Shown here in pieces: positions 36,981 to 50,300 of a stretch of DNA of 64,000 nt. Position 1 is the first letter of the stretch, and each line of letters starts with the position of its first letter. Source of the DNA: Daldinia sp. FL1419 (Eukaryota > Ascomycota > Sordariomycetes > Xylariales > Hypoxylaceae); assembly GCA_025201765.1 (NCBI GenBank), contig MU623411.1, forward strand, positions 120,243 to 184,242, written 5' to 3'. The notes under the pieces are model-generated. The model was not told the origin of the DNA, made no database searches, and saw nothing but the letters and a program-made list of their open reading frames with translations. A program made the translations under genes and the position numbers.

Positions 36981-39900
36981 CATGGCGGGGCAAATTTTAT
37001 GGAGACATGTGATTGAGGTCATTCGCCTAATCTTCATGTAACTTAGGTACATTATTTTAATTCGTGCCGTGTACCTACAAATGTACTACTAATGACGTGC
37101 GCCGTCCAAGTAAAACTTATACCAGGCAAATTTTTATTTTTATTCTAGGACCTACGAGTACGATAATGCCCAACCAAGGGGTAGTATTCATGATATGCCG
37201 AGTTGCAAATTAATATACGTATTCGGTCGACCAACGTCCAGAAGCGTTTTGAAAATAATATACGAAAGTGCAGTTGGAGACGGATGGAAAGACGTAAAGG
37301 ATGTCGTGTTGGTGAAGATAGAAAAAGAAATACATATTTTCACTTCCATGTGCGCAGGATCAAGATCGTGAGGTTACAGCATAGAAAAACTCAAGCTACG
37401 GTAACGTTTTCCGGACTTGACCTAGATGTACCAACCAAAGAGAGATCCCTGCTGGCGGGCGTGAACAGGTACGCTGTACCTTTTATGTAACGGATGCTTC
37501 CATACATATGTAGGTACCTACTGCCAGGTGCTATTTGTGCGTATCTAGGTACTTGAGTACTTATACTATGTACTCTTGAAGAGATCGGGCAGGTTATATC
37601 CATTTGGATTAGTTAGATACCTGAGTACTTGGATACGTAGCATACCTGCAAGATTTGAGTTCTTAAAAACAAAGAAACTTTTGTTAATCATACTTGTAGA
37701 TATAAAATAGAGTCGGCATTCCTTATGTAGTAAAAGTATGGTCTTTGATACCCTAGTTTGGTCAGGCTTTTTTTTTTTTTTTTTTTTTTTTTTTTTCTGT
37801 TGCGCTAATAAATATCCGATGAGGAGACAGGTGTGGTGTTTTCTGACCGCAACTCCCTCTGCACCGTTTACTCCCGCGGCTAGATATATGATTGACTATT
37901 TGACTCATGCCGAAGATGGAAAGGAGGTTACATGCAGGTTGAATGGTTTCCGATGGTCAGCATATTGCTCTCAAGAGCTTGATGGACTCCAGCATCCGCA
38001 TAGGTCGTGAAAATTTGATAACCCCGACGACCAATGCGATTAAGCCTGCGCCTGAGCAATGTAGCTTGGACGCGCACGCACTTCCCATTGTCCAGCCTGG
38101 CAGTCTTGCTAGTTTGATGGTGTACATAGTAAGTAGTAGGGGAAGGACGGGCGATCTGAGCTTCCATCCTGGGAGTAGATCGAGATTAGCCTGTTTATCC
38201 AATCGCGACTAGAATGTTCACCATCATCGATTCAGTCTCTTTTCACCGCCGCCCTTCACTCGGTCGAGTGTCAATTCTGATATGCAAGGCCTGTCGCAAC
38301 ACATCCCTACTGCGTAGTACTCTAGTAGGTTGGAGATCTGCAGTTACAATATTTACATATTACCCCTGACAGGATTGGCCAACTATCTCGGCCACCATCT
38401 TTTTCATTACCTTCGTGATCCAACCAGAACGGAAACTTCGGCAGGGAATTGCTTCTAGAAGACATATAGACGGTACCCGGAGCCGCAATCGCCATCACGC
38501 GCTCCTTTTGATGTAGTATTGGCCAATATCATCACCTACAACCACTGCTTATTTACCATCCAACCAAGACCGGTTGAAAAGCTTGATTGCGAATCGTCGT
38601 CAATTAGAGGAGATGACGGTCGTCCCTTATGCAGTGCGACCACGCAAGCTAGAGCGGTTAGCTACCATATACAGCTCTACACAAGGTAGATATGCCAGGT
38701 AGTAGGACGGTAACCAAGGTAATAGGAATATGTTGGAGAGAAGCATCTGGTGTTATTAATGAGACCTTACAAGGTTCATAATTACTAGGTTCGATATTTT
38801 TCGACGAGTGAGAAGACGGACTAATTATTTTGATAGGGCTTGACCGGACCTGACAGCCCGATAGGGCAGAACTAGAATTATGATTGATCATTCTATTCGC
38901 GCTGAAGAGAAAAATAGGTAACTTACCTAAGTAATAAGACAATAAGACAACGAGACAACGAAACAACGAGACCTTTGCTCGGGCCGTCGATCAAATTGGA
39001 CTTGATTTGGCTTAGCGCCTCTGCAAGTATCTTTTAGCGAGGTGCCCAAGGAAACAGCTATGAACGCTCTAGAATCGTTGGGTGTCTTATTTTAAGCCAA
39101 TCGTCATTTTCATGTTGACTTCCTTCCATCTTCGATTCCTCCTCCATCTGCCATACCACCAGTGGATCGACTATCGAAAACGAGAACGAGTGTTGTCATG
39201 CTCCTTCGGCAAATCGATGAATGATGTTTGGGTTCTTTTAATCATTTTCTGACGCGAATTGACAATAACCATCCTCCTTTACCTCATTGCCCTGGAAATA
39301 TTAGAGTACAGGTCTCCTTATGAGATGAATGCTGTTTTTGAGGTACGATAATAATAGTCTGAACCAGTTATGTCTTGTTTGATGTTTGATATTTGATGTT
39401 TATTTTCCTACCAAGAGCGATAGCCGAGGTTATGCGACGATGTTGTCATCTTTTTTCTGCTTCCTGCTCACGAGAAAGCTGAATAAGTTTGGAGTACATG
39501 CAACATAACGATCCGTTTAAGGCGGCGGCATAGAGAAGAGCCTCTCCACGGTGAGATAAGGAATGCGAAGAACTTAATTGAAATAGCAGCCAGTCAATAG
39601 CAACCCCGACCCATGTTCTCGCGCGAAATCAAGGTAATTATTCAGGCAACCCACGAACACTGCCACTTAAGGCCGGTCAACGTCGCCCCCGCGACAACGA
39701 ATCATGATGAGATGAATGGTCTCGGAGTTAACATTTGATAAGGATAGGAGCTGCAATGAAAGGCATGCTCGACATTAAATATATCATTACTGATGTGATG
39801 GAGTTGGAGTATATGTAGGGATATATCGGCAACGAATTTGAGCAATAGGAATGATGTGGATACTATGCACGACCGTGTCCAAAAAGAAATATCCTGCTGA

Positions 39901-42436
39901 AGACTAACAAACAGGCAGAAGGATTCAGGCGTCCTCATTTATGGCGTACAATATGCCCTGGGTATCAGCATAATGAGCTCTACGTTCTCACGATGCCAGA
40001 TTCTAAGGCGGATTCCACCAAAACGACCTTTTTCTTTTTCTTTTTTCCTTTTTTCTTCATCTAGATGCCTCAAACCATAGGTATTGGACTACGTGCCTCT
40101 ACCTACTATAGCTTAGGGGGCAGAGGGTCGGATATTCGCGATGCCTCACTCGTTTATTTTAATCCCACCTACGCAAACCACGAAAGTTCCAAAAATCTAC
40201 TGAACGCGAGTGGAGTAGAAAGAACTCTGATCTGAAACTCCCGTACGAGATGTAAGCTAGATTCAATCCTTGTCGGCTTCGCAGATTCAGATTAAGACTG
40301 TAAGACAACCTCGTGAGATCGATCCCCCACGCTTATGCTAATAAACATATAGCCGTAGAACACATCTTCTGGTCAATGATATAGTAATTGAAGAAAGCAA
40401 ACTTCTAATTCTGGCCCTACCCCTGATACATACGAAGGTTGCCGTTCGAACCCTTAGTGCATTCCAGGCGACAAGCATTCAACCTTCGGCAGTTAAACAA
40501 GAGCTATATTATTCTCCGCTCCATTATGCATTTAATTTATGATGTTACACGGCATTTTGCTTGTTTTCTATTCTCTCGAGCCAACCGGGACAGCTCGTCC
40601 GCAGCGCTATCGAGTCTCGTGGACTAACAGTCTACATACGGTTTACCCAATACTACCTTGGATGGTATCACAGTGTGTTTACCTATTCCGAAGTTGATGT
40701 CGACTACCACAAGAAAAGGGGTTTTGTCACCTTGCTTTATTACACGCTTCTAATGCCAACCCTTTTGAGGTTATGATGATTAATTTAGTTGGAGTCAATT
40801 CTTATGCAACCTCATTCAATAGCCTGGTCGGATCGAAAAGTAACATTACACGGGCATACACTATGTAGGCTATCCTTAATGTGCTTTTCATACATCTCAG
40901 CTGTAGGAGCATGTTCTCTATTCGTACCCAACCTGGATCGAGAAGATCCCGTACATGGGCACCTACATAGCTTAATGTAGCGGTTATTCGTCGAGATCAG
41001 GTCTGCGAATATCCAGTCTAATTACAGTACAATCCGGAGGGTTGGACGGCACGCTAGGTCGCGTTGCAATTATGATAGACCGAGAGGTCAAGCCTTCTTG
41101 CCAGGGGTACTCCGGTATACCTAAATAGGAAACCAAGATGAGCAATATATATACACCGCATTGAGAAAACCCGACTCCAACAGCCGCATTCTACTACAAA
41201 AGATGTTTCACCCGAAAAGAGATCAGGCGCACCATAAGGCACTGAATCAAGCGATAAAGTCGTAAAGACCCCAATATATCGAGTAAAGGAGCACGACGAC
41301 ACCCAAATCAAAATGTTTTGAGGAGCATCAAACACCAGGAGGTTGGTTTTCTATATTTAGAGACTCCGAATATTATATGTCTGAGTGTGGGTGATAATTG
41401 GGCGACTGGGACCCGACCTGAAAGCTGTATAGCCTGCATCTACAGGAAAATAAATATTATGAGGGCTTTATGCAGTCTATACCCCTATCATGGAACCGCA
41501 TGAAAGGGAAGGAAAACAAGAATCACTTAACACGACTGACCCCTCTTCTCAATGACAACCTACCATAACAGCAGTTGATCGTGAATACCGTGACATCGCA
41601 TACAATGGCGACCTAAAATAAGCGACTGAAATTTTCATGACGTCTCTAGTTATGCTTTGGGTTACGTATTGGCGCGATTATCGAGGGTTAATCAACCCTC
41701 AGCCTTTCCCGTCCTATCTTATTTCTTAGTGTTGGATGCTGATAATCCCACAGGAAAGCTCGCGGTATATGATGTCCGGCTAAACTCAGTATGCCTAGGT
41801 AGTTTTAAATGATATTATCTTCGCATTTGTAACACTACAATATTGTCGCGTCACGTACCGTGATAGATGCGCATGAAAGGAAAAATCGAGTAATAGGATG
41901 CTACTAAAGGGAGTAGATCGGACTGATGTCGAAATCGCAAGTCATGAAGCTCAACAGAATATTAGGAATTTAATAACCATCATAGGTATTAAGAAGTAGC
42001 TAACTTAATTCTAGATATATTAAGCATCGCCATGCAAACTCCACCCGTGATAGATTCTGCGGCTTATTGATCGAGTGTGCAGCCTGGTTGACTGCACAGG
42101 TTCTTTTATGAGCAAGAAAAATCTACATCCTACGGGGTCACATTTAGATTTCAATAACTTGTAGCATTCGCACGTCTTCCTCATACAAATAGCTGCAAGT
42201 AATTGTGTTAGGAAATATTTTATAGCGGAGCGTTGCAGAACATTGCTCATTAATGGTGGAATTGGTTGTGGCATGCGACGGGATTCTACTACTTTTTTAC
42301 ATGGTCAGATTACCCAACTAGAACTAGGCCCTCAATGCCATCAATATACGAGTGTAGCCAACAAAGGTCTCTCATCTTTCTTCCTAACTCTATCGAATTG
42401 TTTAAATTTCTATTACTTTCTCGATCCCCGAGCGTT
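36981..42436. other. 5.5-kb gene-poor stretch, no intact gene recognised
   Basis: Many short open frames but none with a convincing protein. It includes a T29 run (37768-37796), one TAGGTACCTA palindrome (37511-37520) and an imperfect repeat around AAGACAACG near 38932-38972. Fragments such as the frames near 38.4-38.7 kb look faintly coding but cannot be assigned. It may be decayed accessory DNA continuous with the pseudogene that follows. Confidence 0.5.
37768..37796. repeat. T29 homopolymer
   Basis: Uninterrupted run of 29 T on the plus strand; length is prone to sequencing error. Confidence 0.9.
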
Positions 42437-43954
42437 CTACCTACTCAAGTCTCGTCCGTTTCCTGTGTCTAGAAACTCTCCAATGAAGTCCTGCTCGATA
42501 AGATCGGCCGAGAATCTAAGCTCTATTGGAGTAGATGGGTCGCCATTTTCGCGAGGAGAAAATGCGCTGGGTATATTAGAGGGTGCGGTGCTGATCTCGG
42601 TGCCAATGAATTGCCTCAGCACTCGGTTCATTCTGTTGGCCGGAGGGCGGATTAATCTAACGAGCATCACAATTTATACAGTTGAAGAGAGCGACCGATT
42701 ATGGATATCATTACTGCTGGACGTCGTGGGCGGGAATGGTAAACTTTGATTTATCCAAGTATTTTCCTGTCTATATGTATTGCCTTGTGGTATGGATTTA
42801 TGTCTTTTCATGTTTACCGATGTGTTGTTAGGGTCGACGTTTGTCGAAAGCAAGTGGCGATAGATTGAAGAACATATAATTTCAAAGATACCCGTGAACT
42901 GGTGGTAGAATACTAGAATCATGAGCAGCACGCCGCAATCTCGCTGTGAACTGGTATTGATAAACTACCTACCACCCCCATAATCCGTTGGGCTAAAGGC
43001 GCCTAGCTCGTTCTGTATAGGTAGTATATCTAGGATGCGAAGACATATAATTAAAAGCGGCCTAACCAAGTTGATATTCGGAGAGTCGTCGACAAATTCC
43101 TATAAATATTTCTGTAGCTTCGAATATACCATTGAAACTCGGAGGGGATATCAAAACCTGCATTGCCATCAAATACTGCTTAATGTCTCTCGAGGCTTGT
43201 AAAACAGGTAAATTGAACTGAGCTAAATCTTGGATTTGTGCGTCGATGGAGTCTAGATTCGTCTAATACGGCACCATTCCATCTTCGTGACTTGACGAAA
43301 AGGTAAAAGCGGAAACTAGCTCAGGAGAATCAAGGGGGTATATATCCAATGCTAAAGCTGGAGCTAAGGGTTGGAAACCCGAGCGGTCTAAGCTATCAAA
43401 TTGAGCGTATGGGAACGGATCTTCTGTGTTAATCGTAATCTCAAGTTCGTCGTAAGACTGCGCCTCGCGTGGTGTCAAAGGAGTCTGCTCCGTATCTACG
43501 GAACATAGACACCCATTTATCCTTCTTCTAAAGGAGAAGCTTTCGGTGCATTGGATAGTGTTTCTATAATTCCCGGCGGACGCAAGGTTTGTATTTACAA
43601 AGCGATGTGTACCAATTAACGTCGTTCTTTTTAGAGCCAACTTTGCTGCTGATGGGCGACCCAGCCTTTGTGGAGCTGCAGTTATACACGTATTTGACTA
43701 TTTATATGCGGGCTGAAACTGATTTCCCTACGCCTATTTTTAGGGTAGACAATGCTATCATAAAGTTACATACCGCTATAAACGCGAAGAGCCCCTATTT
43801 TTCGGCATCGAACACAAGTAAGACGCCTCTTCTGAGAAATATTGGGCTGCTGCAAGTATCTAACCTTCTTTTCGTGACATCTGTTACGAGACTGTCGAAG
43901 TTGCAGGCAACCCCCTGGATCAGGATTAGAAGACGATTGGGATGTGATAGACAT
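42437..43954 (-). pseudogene. Decayed Zn(II)2Cys6 fungal transcription factor
   Basis: The minus strand from 43954 has the outline of a binuclear zinc-cluster regulator: SRNRCHEKKVRYLQ, then RRLTCVRCRKIGALRVYS. Three of six zinc-binding cysteines are replaced (R, Y and R). The intron usual after the cluster is still recognisable (donor GTATGT at 43773, acceptor CTGCAG at 43676) and splicing gives VYS|APPQRLGRPSAAK. The frame then meets a TAG at 43263-43265, continues in the same frame with family-like sequence (DAQIQDLAQFNLP) to another TAG at 43062-43064, and later pieces sit in other frames (GAFSPTDYGG near 43.0 kb; VLLMILVFYHQFTGIFEII near 42.9 kb; a 77-codon piece at 42670-42437). The gene is clearly inactive as a zinc-cluster protein. 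Such regulators often sit in metabolite clusters, but no partner genes are recognisable nearby. Confidence 0.75.
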
Positions 43955-45189
43955 ATAGAATGTACGGAATAGCTAACTATATCAGTTTGACGCTTTGAGT
44001 CTCAAATGAACAAGAATTTAGGATAGAAAGGAACATCAAAACTAAAGTATATGAGTAAGGGGTCCCGGGAAAGGACGGATCTTACATCAATCGATAATAG
44101 GCTAAGCACCTTGATATGCGTTACACAAGAAGTAAGTATTATAAAGGCCTACCAACAATCTATTGCGGTGTAGGTCCTGGACTCAAAAGTGGAATAGTTC
44201 GTTCGTACTGACGCTGTAAACTCTGATAAAAATATTACCAATGTCTACTTGCACGTTGTTGTACCTAGCATGTTGACTGTGGCTGGTTACAAGATATAGA
44301 ACCAAGTAACTAATGCTTCAATAGCGGCTAGGCTCTCTTACGGATGGTAATTCTTGGATTCACTCACGAGGAAGAGTCTGAGCTAACTTAGCTAATCATT
44401 GAAGAATAGCGTTTCCCGGAGGATGACCAAAAGTGGAGCCTTGGGATCCGGTCGGCGCCGGGACAATCCCCCATACCTCGCTTAAACAGAACTCCACCGC
44501 CGGAGCTCCGATTATTTGCGTTTGATTGACGTCATGTATGCTTATACTATGATCTCACGCATTAAGAAACTTGGGATACTATCATGCTACTTTGACATAT
44601 CTCGGTGTCGTCGGACGACGTTATTTGGTTCAAGCAACTAATATATCCCAAGATATCATCTATCAAATGTCATTAGCACGACTGCCAAGAGCTAGCAGAA
44701 GTATCTACCGTGGTCGATTTTCATGTAAAGGCAGCCGTAGCACTCCGAAAGAATAGCAAAATAAGGCCTTACGGAAACATCAAGCGAATTTGGAAGTGAT
44801 CCACTCCCAATCTTACCGATATTTTGTTATACGCGGTAACGCGGCTATAACAATTGTTGCACCATTATTTCTCCAGGGTAGCGAATCTACGTATGAAAAT
44901 ATTAATTACCTTTTAATGGACCTTTCTTTGGCTTCATTGGAAAAAAAAAAAATTAAATATCAGAGAAGATTGTATACAGGGGGTGTTGCTATGTATACTA
45001 TTTACTTAGCTAGGTATGTAAGAAGGTTTACGTATAGGAAATGGAACCACACCGACAGTAGAGACGTAGAACGCCCCTTCGTGAATTCCCGGACCGGTTA
45101 ACAAAATGAGTTACGAAGGGTAAGCAAACAGTATGAGAGCACCGTTTTGAGCGACGGCTTCTAAACGACGGATGACTACGATAGTATAT

Positions 45190-45205
45190 GCCTAGGTACC
45201 TAGGC
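45190..45205. repeat. 16-bp perfect palindrome of the TAGGTACCTA family
   Basis: GCCTAGGTACCTAGGC equals its own reverse complement. Confidence 0.85.
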
Positions 45206-45482
45206 ACCCAACGAAAAGGAATTCGTTGTCTGAGACGTGTTGCCTAAGACGTTGATATTGAATCTTGAAGCAATAAATAAGTATGATGATGAGGTAGGTA
45301 CCTAGATGTCTAAAAAAAAAATAAACCCAGGATAAGATGAGTTGCACGTAAGAGAATATACATAACAATAATGGAAAAAACAATAGTTACTAGAAAGTGG
45401 TTACAAGATATTCGCGTATAGCATGTGCCCCAGAGCCTCATCCCATAGGGAATGATAGACAGTTATCTCTTGGTTAAAAAGC

Positions 45483-45489
45483 AAAAAAA
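45483..45489 (-). terminator. Possible RNA polymerase III terminator of tRNA-Pro
   Basis: A run of seven T on the minus strand about 55 nt after the tRNA-Pro 3' end, the first such run downstream. Confidence 0.4.
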
Positions 45490-45543
45490 TAAATACTCGT
45501 GATCCTTCACCAGGCACCTGACGCAGTAAGAACCGAAGTTGAA

Positions 45544-45634
45544 GGGTTTGGCCGGGGATTGAACCCGGGACCTCTCGCATGCTATTGTTTAGGGTGGACC
45601 CTAAGCGAGAATCATACCACTAGACCACCAAACC
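45544..45634 (-). tRNA. tRNA-Pro (anticodon AGG) with a 19-nt intron
   Basis: The minus strand gives a full cloverleaf. The acceptor stem GGTTTGG pairs with CCAAACC. The D arm carries TCTAGTGGTATGA, and the anticodon stem CTCGC/GCGAG encloses TTAGGGT, so the anticodon is AGG. The T arm is CCGGG-TTCAATC-CCCGG. A 19-nt intron (45580-45598) lies after position 37, the canonical site for nuclear tRNA introns. Mature length without intron is 72 nt before CCA addition. Confidence 0.93.
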
Positions 45635-46507
45635 GGAGACGTCTATACGACTTCTTGGATGGAAGTGCTATTACTAAATTCCATCTATATTTCTGATGGC
45701 GAATCTTTGCTAGGGAAGAGGAGGTCCGTAGTTGTATAGTATCTTGTACTTGAATTATATCAACAAGGGGTTAACCGACGGGTCGTTTCAAGGGCGCGTG
45801 CACATGTATTGCAAAGCACATCGTGAGGCTGAAAGTTTCGACGATAGAACAACAAGTATTGATCAGGCATTAACTAGGTGATGCTGGAAATTTTAAGGGG
45901 TAAATTGATACCCGTAAATCATTTTAGTTATTGCATCAATAGAAGTTAGTCTATTAGGCATAAGTCAAGATGCTGTATTTCATGATGGGAGAATACAAGA
46001 ATTCTGGGTATATTATATTACTGAAGAGATTTGTTGGTTACCTTTGTCAAGGCGCTCTTCACTTTCTGACTTGACTAATTTCATCTTTCAAACTGCACCG
46101 AATCTATACATATAGGTACGTATACGTAGCTACGAATAATTACACGGTTTCTTTAGCATCGCGATAGAAATTAGCTAATTATCGAAAATTTAACATTTTT
46201 GTTGCTCTTGTCTTCTGGTACCGCTATCAATCGCTATCAATCGCTATCAATCGCTATCAATCGGAGAACCCGATTTTCTTAGCCCTATCCAGTGGCTAAA
46301 CTCGGTGGGCCACCGGGCCTCTACCGCACAACCATGCAGAGATTTCTTAGCGCCTAATGTCCCTCCTAGAAGCCGACTATTAGCCATGGCCGCCTTCTAA
46401 GAACTCAAAACATAGACTTACCTTTATACCTAGTTTAACCGACCGATTTTCACCAATCCGACTACTAAAGTGGATCAATATCTTCTCTTCAGTAACACGG
46501 ACGAATA
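45635..46507. other. Spacer between two divergent tRNA genes
   Basis: No coding frame is supported. It includes the tandem repeat at 46222-46261 and is otherwise AT-rich. Confidence 0.55.
46222..46261. repeat. Tandem 10-bp repeat CGCTATCAAT x4
   Basis: Four perfect head-to-tail copies about 250 bp upstream of the tRNA-Leu gene. Confidence 0.9.
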
Positions 46508-46606
46508 GGCAAGATGGCCGAGTTGGTTATGGCGTGAGGTTAAGGTCACCTTAATTCCTACATCCTCATGGAGCAATCCGCGTGGGTTCAAGTCCCACTC
46601 TTGTCA
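46508..46606 (+). tRNA. tRNA-Leu (anticodon AAG) with a 17-nt intron
   Basis: The acceptor stem GGCAAGA pairs with TCTTGTC, with one G-U pair. The D arm begins TGGCCGAG as in leucine tRNAs, and the anticodon stem TGAGG/CCTCA encloses TTAAGGT, giving anticodon AAG. A 17-nt intron (46546-46562) follows position 37. The long variable arm (TGGAGCAATCCG) is the class II feature expected for Leu. The T arm is GTGGG-TTCAAGT-CCCAC and the discriminator base is A. Confidence 0.95.
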
Positions 46607-46610
46607 CATA

Positions 46611-46618
46611 TTTTTTTT
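46611..46618 (+). terminator. RNA polymerase III terminator of tRNA-Leu
   Basis: T8 run four bases after the tRNA 3' end. Confidence 0.85.
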
Positions 46619-47304
46619 CTTTTTTTCACACTCCTTACTGCTTTTAACTTCAAATTATATGAATGAATAGTTTTTTTTATGAATACATCGACGAAGACTG
46701 ATTGACATGTCCTGGCATAGCGACGCGTATAGATAATAGGTCATAAAGGTACACTTATGCATCGCAGCTGTTTTAACCTTGTTATTAAGGTCGCCGAATA
46801 TGCCAAATATGAAAGCGTGAATTGAAACCGGTGTTTGACGATATGCTGACTAAATTACCGCATTGCGATTCTATTTTCTACTTGAACAAGTATGTACTCT
46901 GTTCTATAGTCCAGAATCCTAAATTTAAGGAATCCGGGTCTGAAAGAACGAGCGTAGGAGGTAGGTCATTGTGTCTAACAACCCCTTGAAGAGCGTCGTC
47001 CACAGACCTTACCTTAGTAGTATTACTCTCGCGTCGTGTTGTGGTCTCCATGCTATGGTGGTGTCTCTTGGGAAAGATACCGAGCAAGAAGATGTATCGT
47101 ATCTGAACGCTGACATAAATTTCACTACAATCTTGTGCTGTTTGGCACAGCATATCACTTCGTAGCCAATTACAACGGAGTCGGGGAGACTGGACTACTA
47201 AGGCCGGCGCTATACACAACTCGTGTAATTCGTGAGAGAAGGGTATATGTATAGATATTGTATAGGAGAGTATTACATGTATCGTTTGCCGTCGTCTTCA
47301 ACCG
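46619..47304. other. Intergenic, 3' flank of the CYM1 gene
   Basis: No coding frame with protein character. An antisense-type frame at 47219-46878 is judged spurious. Confidence 0.5.
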
Positions 47305-50300
47305 TTATTTGGCACCGTTCACGTTTATCTCGTTCACCTTCCAGGTGTCATCTACCCAATCTTGCTTCGTCCCGAGGAAAGCGAGTCTTTCCTCTCCGTT
47401 AGCTAAAGCGTCAACGATATACTTCTGGGCAGCCTCGCGAACTTGGTCCTTGGAAACATCCAGGAGCTGTTCACGCCTCTTTTGCTGCATCTCATCTGTA
47501 ACGCCAGACATGAATCGGGGCATACCCTCCGCACTTACAGATCTGGGAGCATCGACACTCTGGAAGACCGATATTTTTGCCTCTTCGAGGTCTCGATCAG
47601 TCCATTTCTTATCGACCGCCCATCGGCCCGCGTTTTTCATGATAGAAAGGGTATTCTGCGGGTTCGGATCTCTGTATGAGTAAAACCCGAATATTCCTTC
47701 AAGTCCCTTCATGTAAGCACCACCTCCGTATGCGCCACCCTTTTCACGAATTTCGTGATGAAGGTGTTTATGGGTTAGGAGTTGTGCTAGGATCTGGAGT
47801 GGCGCGCCGTGAGATGAAGTATAAGAAGTAGTCGGGAGAGCAAGGGAACCATAGTAAACTTGGTAAGGTAATGGGAAGAATGCTTTGATATCCCTTGCGA
47901 ACGTTTGCTTCTCAGAAGCGGGGAATTTGACGGGGTCAGTTGATCGAGATGTCATGAACTTTGACAGGGCAGAAGAATTGGCTTGGACACTATCGGAGCC
48001 ACAGGTTAATGCCGTGCGAATGCTGGAGCCCGCCAACGCAAACTTTTGTATTTGTTTGAGCTTTTCGATTATATCTTCATATTGATCCGACTCTGGTCGC
48101 CTAGCTAATGATGTAATGAGTTTGACCTGCGTCAAGCCACTCACTTGCTCGGCAAGATAGCCTTCACGTGTTAAACTTGACTCAGCATACCTTCGGGCGT
48201 AGGAGTGACCCGAAGACGCAATGTCGTTTACAACACCGTCAGCTGCGGCTTCGAGTAATTGCCTTATCCGAAGAGCTGCTTCTGGGCTGTCGAAATCGGT
48301 TTCCAGAATAAGCTTACGCAGCAGTTCAAACATTTCGGGTACATTGCGATCGAGGGCCATGCCCCTTAGTAGAAGGCCCTCAGAGGCCTGGCGGAAATCT
48401 GTTGGTAATGCGGTCGAGAGATAACTGACAGATATACCTCCCGTCTTGAGCTTAATCTGATCCTCGAGTTGTTCCATAGTCATGTCTTTCGTTCCTAATC
48501 GCATGATTGAGTCCGTAAATAATGGAACTAGGGATCGGAGCTCGTTTGGTAAGTTTTCGAAGGTGTTGATAGCCCTGAAGTAAGTGAGCCCATTTGTGGG
48601 AGCTTCGTGCCATTGAATCGTAGTGCCATGCGCTGTTTCGTCCCTTATTATCACAGGCTCCTTTTGTCTTGGGATATCTTTGACGTGAACGGTTGGTAGA
48701 CAACCCAAATCTTCCGTGTTTGACTTGCTTTGCTCAACAAGTAAATCAAGTTCCCTCTGCTCGAAAAGCTTTCGGGCCTCCTGCTCCCCGCCGGCTTGTT
48801 GGGCTGCTTCGGAGATCTTAGCCAGAAGCCTGTAGTTCTCTTCTTTAGCAATCTTTATGCCATACGTTCTCGAAGGAGCCATTGTGAAAGTAAGCGTATT
48901 ATCATTGAGGAGATATTTATCCATTAAGCCCTCTAGATAGCCCCCTTCCGCTAGTTTGGCTTCAAATGCCGCAACTGTATCATTCCATGCTAGCGACTCA
49001 AAAGGATCGGTGCCAGAAAACCACTTCCCCTTTAGACGATGTAACACCAAAAGGCCGAAATTGGCAGTCTTATGTTTAAGACTCAACTCAAGCTGATGAA
49101 GATATCCTTCTATCTTCGTCCTCTCGAAGCCTTTGTCGCGAACTTCACGTAGTATTTTCTGGATCTCACCTTTAACTTTCTCGACATCGGCTTGTTCGAC
49201 TCCGGTTAACCCGATCGAGAATATGCCTGTAACTGCCGATCCGTCATAACCAGAATTAGGACTCCAATCTGTACCTAGTCCACTTTCAATGAGCCCTCTA
49301 TAGAGTGGAGATCCATATCCATCCATCAACAGAGACGAAAGTAGAGCCATAGAGAAGGACTCCAACACGTCGCTGGTATTACCTGCGATCCATGATACCG
49401 ATGTTTTATACTGCTTCTCAGGATCGGCAAGCGGGTCTATCGGTCCAAATACCGTAACAGTTTGCGGCCCGTCGCTAAGGTCGATTGGCCTTTTATGCTC
49501 TATGTCTGCTTCGATCTTTTCGAATGCTTTCATCTGGGCGTCGACTTCCTTCAAATGATTGGCCAGTGGCATATCGCCATAAGTAATGAGCTTTGCATTG
49601 CTGGGATGGTAATGCTCGGCGTGAAACTTACGTAGCTGCTCATAGGTTAGATCAGTAATCCTTTGCGGATCACCTCCAGAGTTGTGAATGGCGGGAAAGA
49701 TGTGGTCCTGGAAGCGAATATAATAGAGGTATCCTGCATCTGACATTTGGCCCTTCATTTCATTGTAGACGACACCTTTGAAGACCAACTTGCTATCCTC
49801 AGCATCCGCTTCTCCGTCTTTCTCTGCCACCCTGGGATTTTCCGGGCCAATGCGCCAACCTTCTTGGGTGAAATCTGTTTCCTTTAATAGTGGATGCAAA
49901 GTCGCGTCAAGATATACGGACATCAGATTTTGGAAATCTTGGGCGTTGGTCGTAGCAAATGGATAATAGGTATGGTCGGAGGCGGTAAAGGCATTCATAA
50001 AATTGGACAGGGTTCGCGGCAGCATCTTAAAGAAAGGGTCTCGAATAGGATACTTTTGACTACCACATAAAGTTGTATGCTCAAGGATATGGGGAACGCC
50101 CGTGTCGTCGGGAGGGTTCGTCTTGAAGCCGATGGAGAATACATTGTTGCTGTCTTCGCGGGCGATGTGTAGATAATCCGCACCGGTCTTGTCATGCCGC
50201 AAGTGCAGCGCAGTTAGTTCTAATTCCGGCACATGCTTCGTCCTTAATAGAGTAAAGCCATGGAGTTTCTCGCCGGGCTTCGGGTACTGGGAGAGCTCCG

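Larger units (their letters stand above)
43955..45543. other. Gene-poor stretch upstream of the zinc-cluster relic
   Basis: Short open frames at 44571-44756 and 44790-45101 lack protein character. Two palindromes of the TAGGTACCTA family occur at 45190-45205 and 45295-45304. No intact gene is seen. Confidence 0.5.

Noticed and set aside
46222..46261. CRISPR-like array
   Set aside because: Units are 10 bp with no spacers; this is a simple tandem repeat in a eukaryotic sequence.
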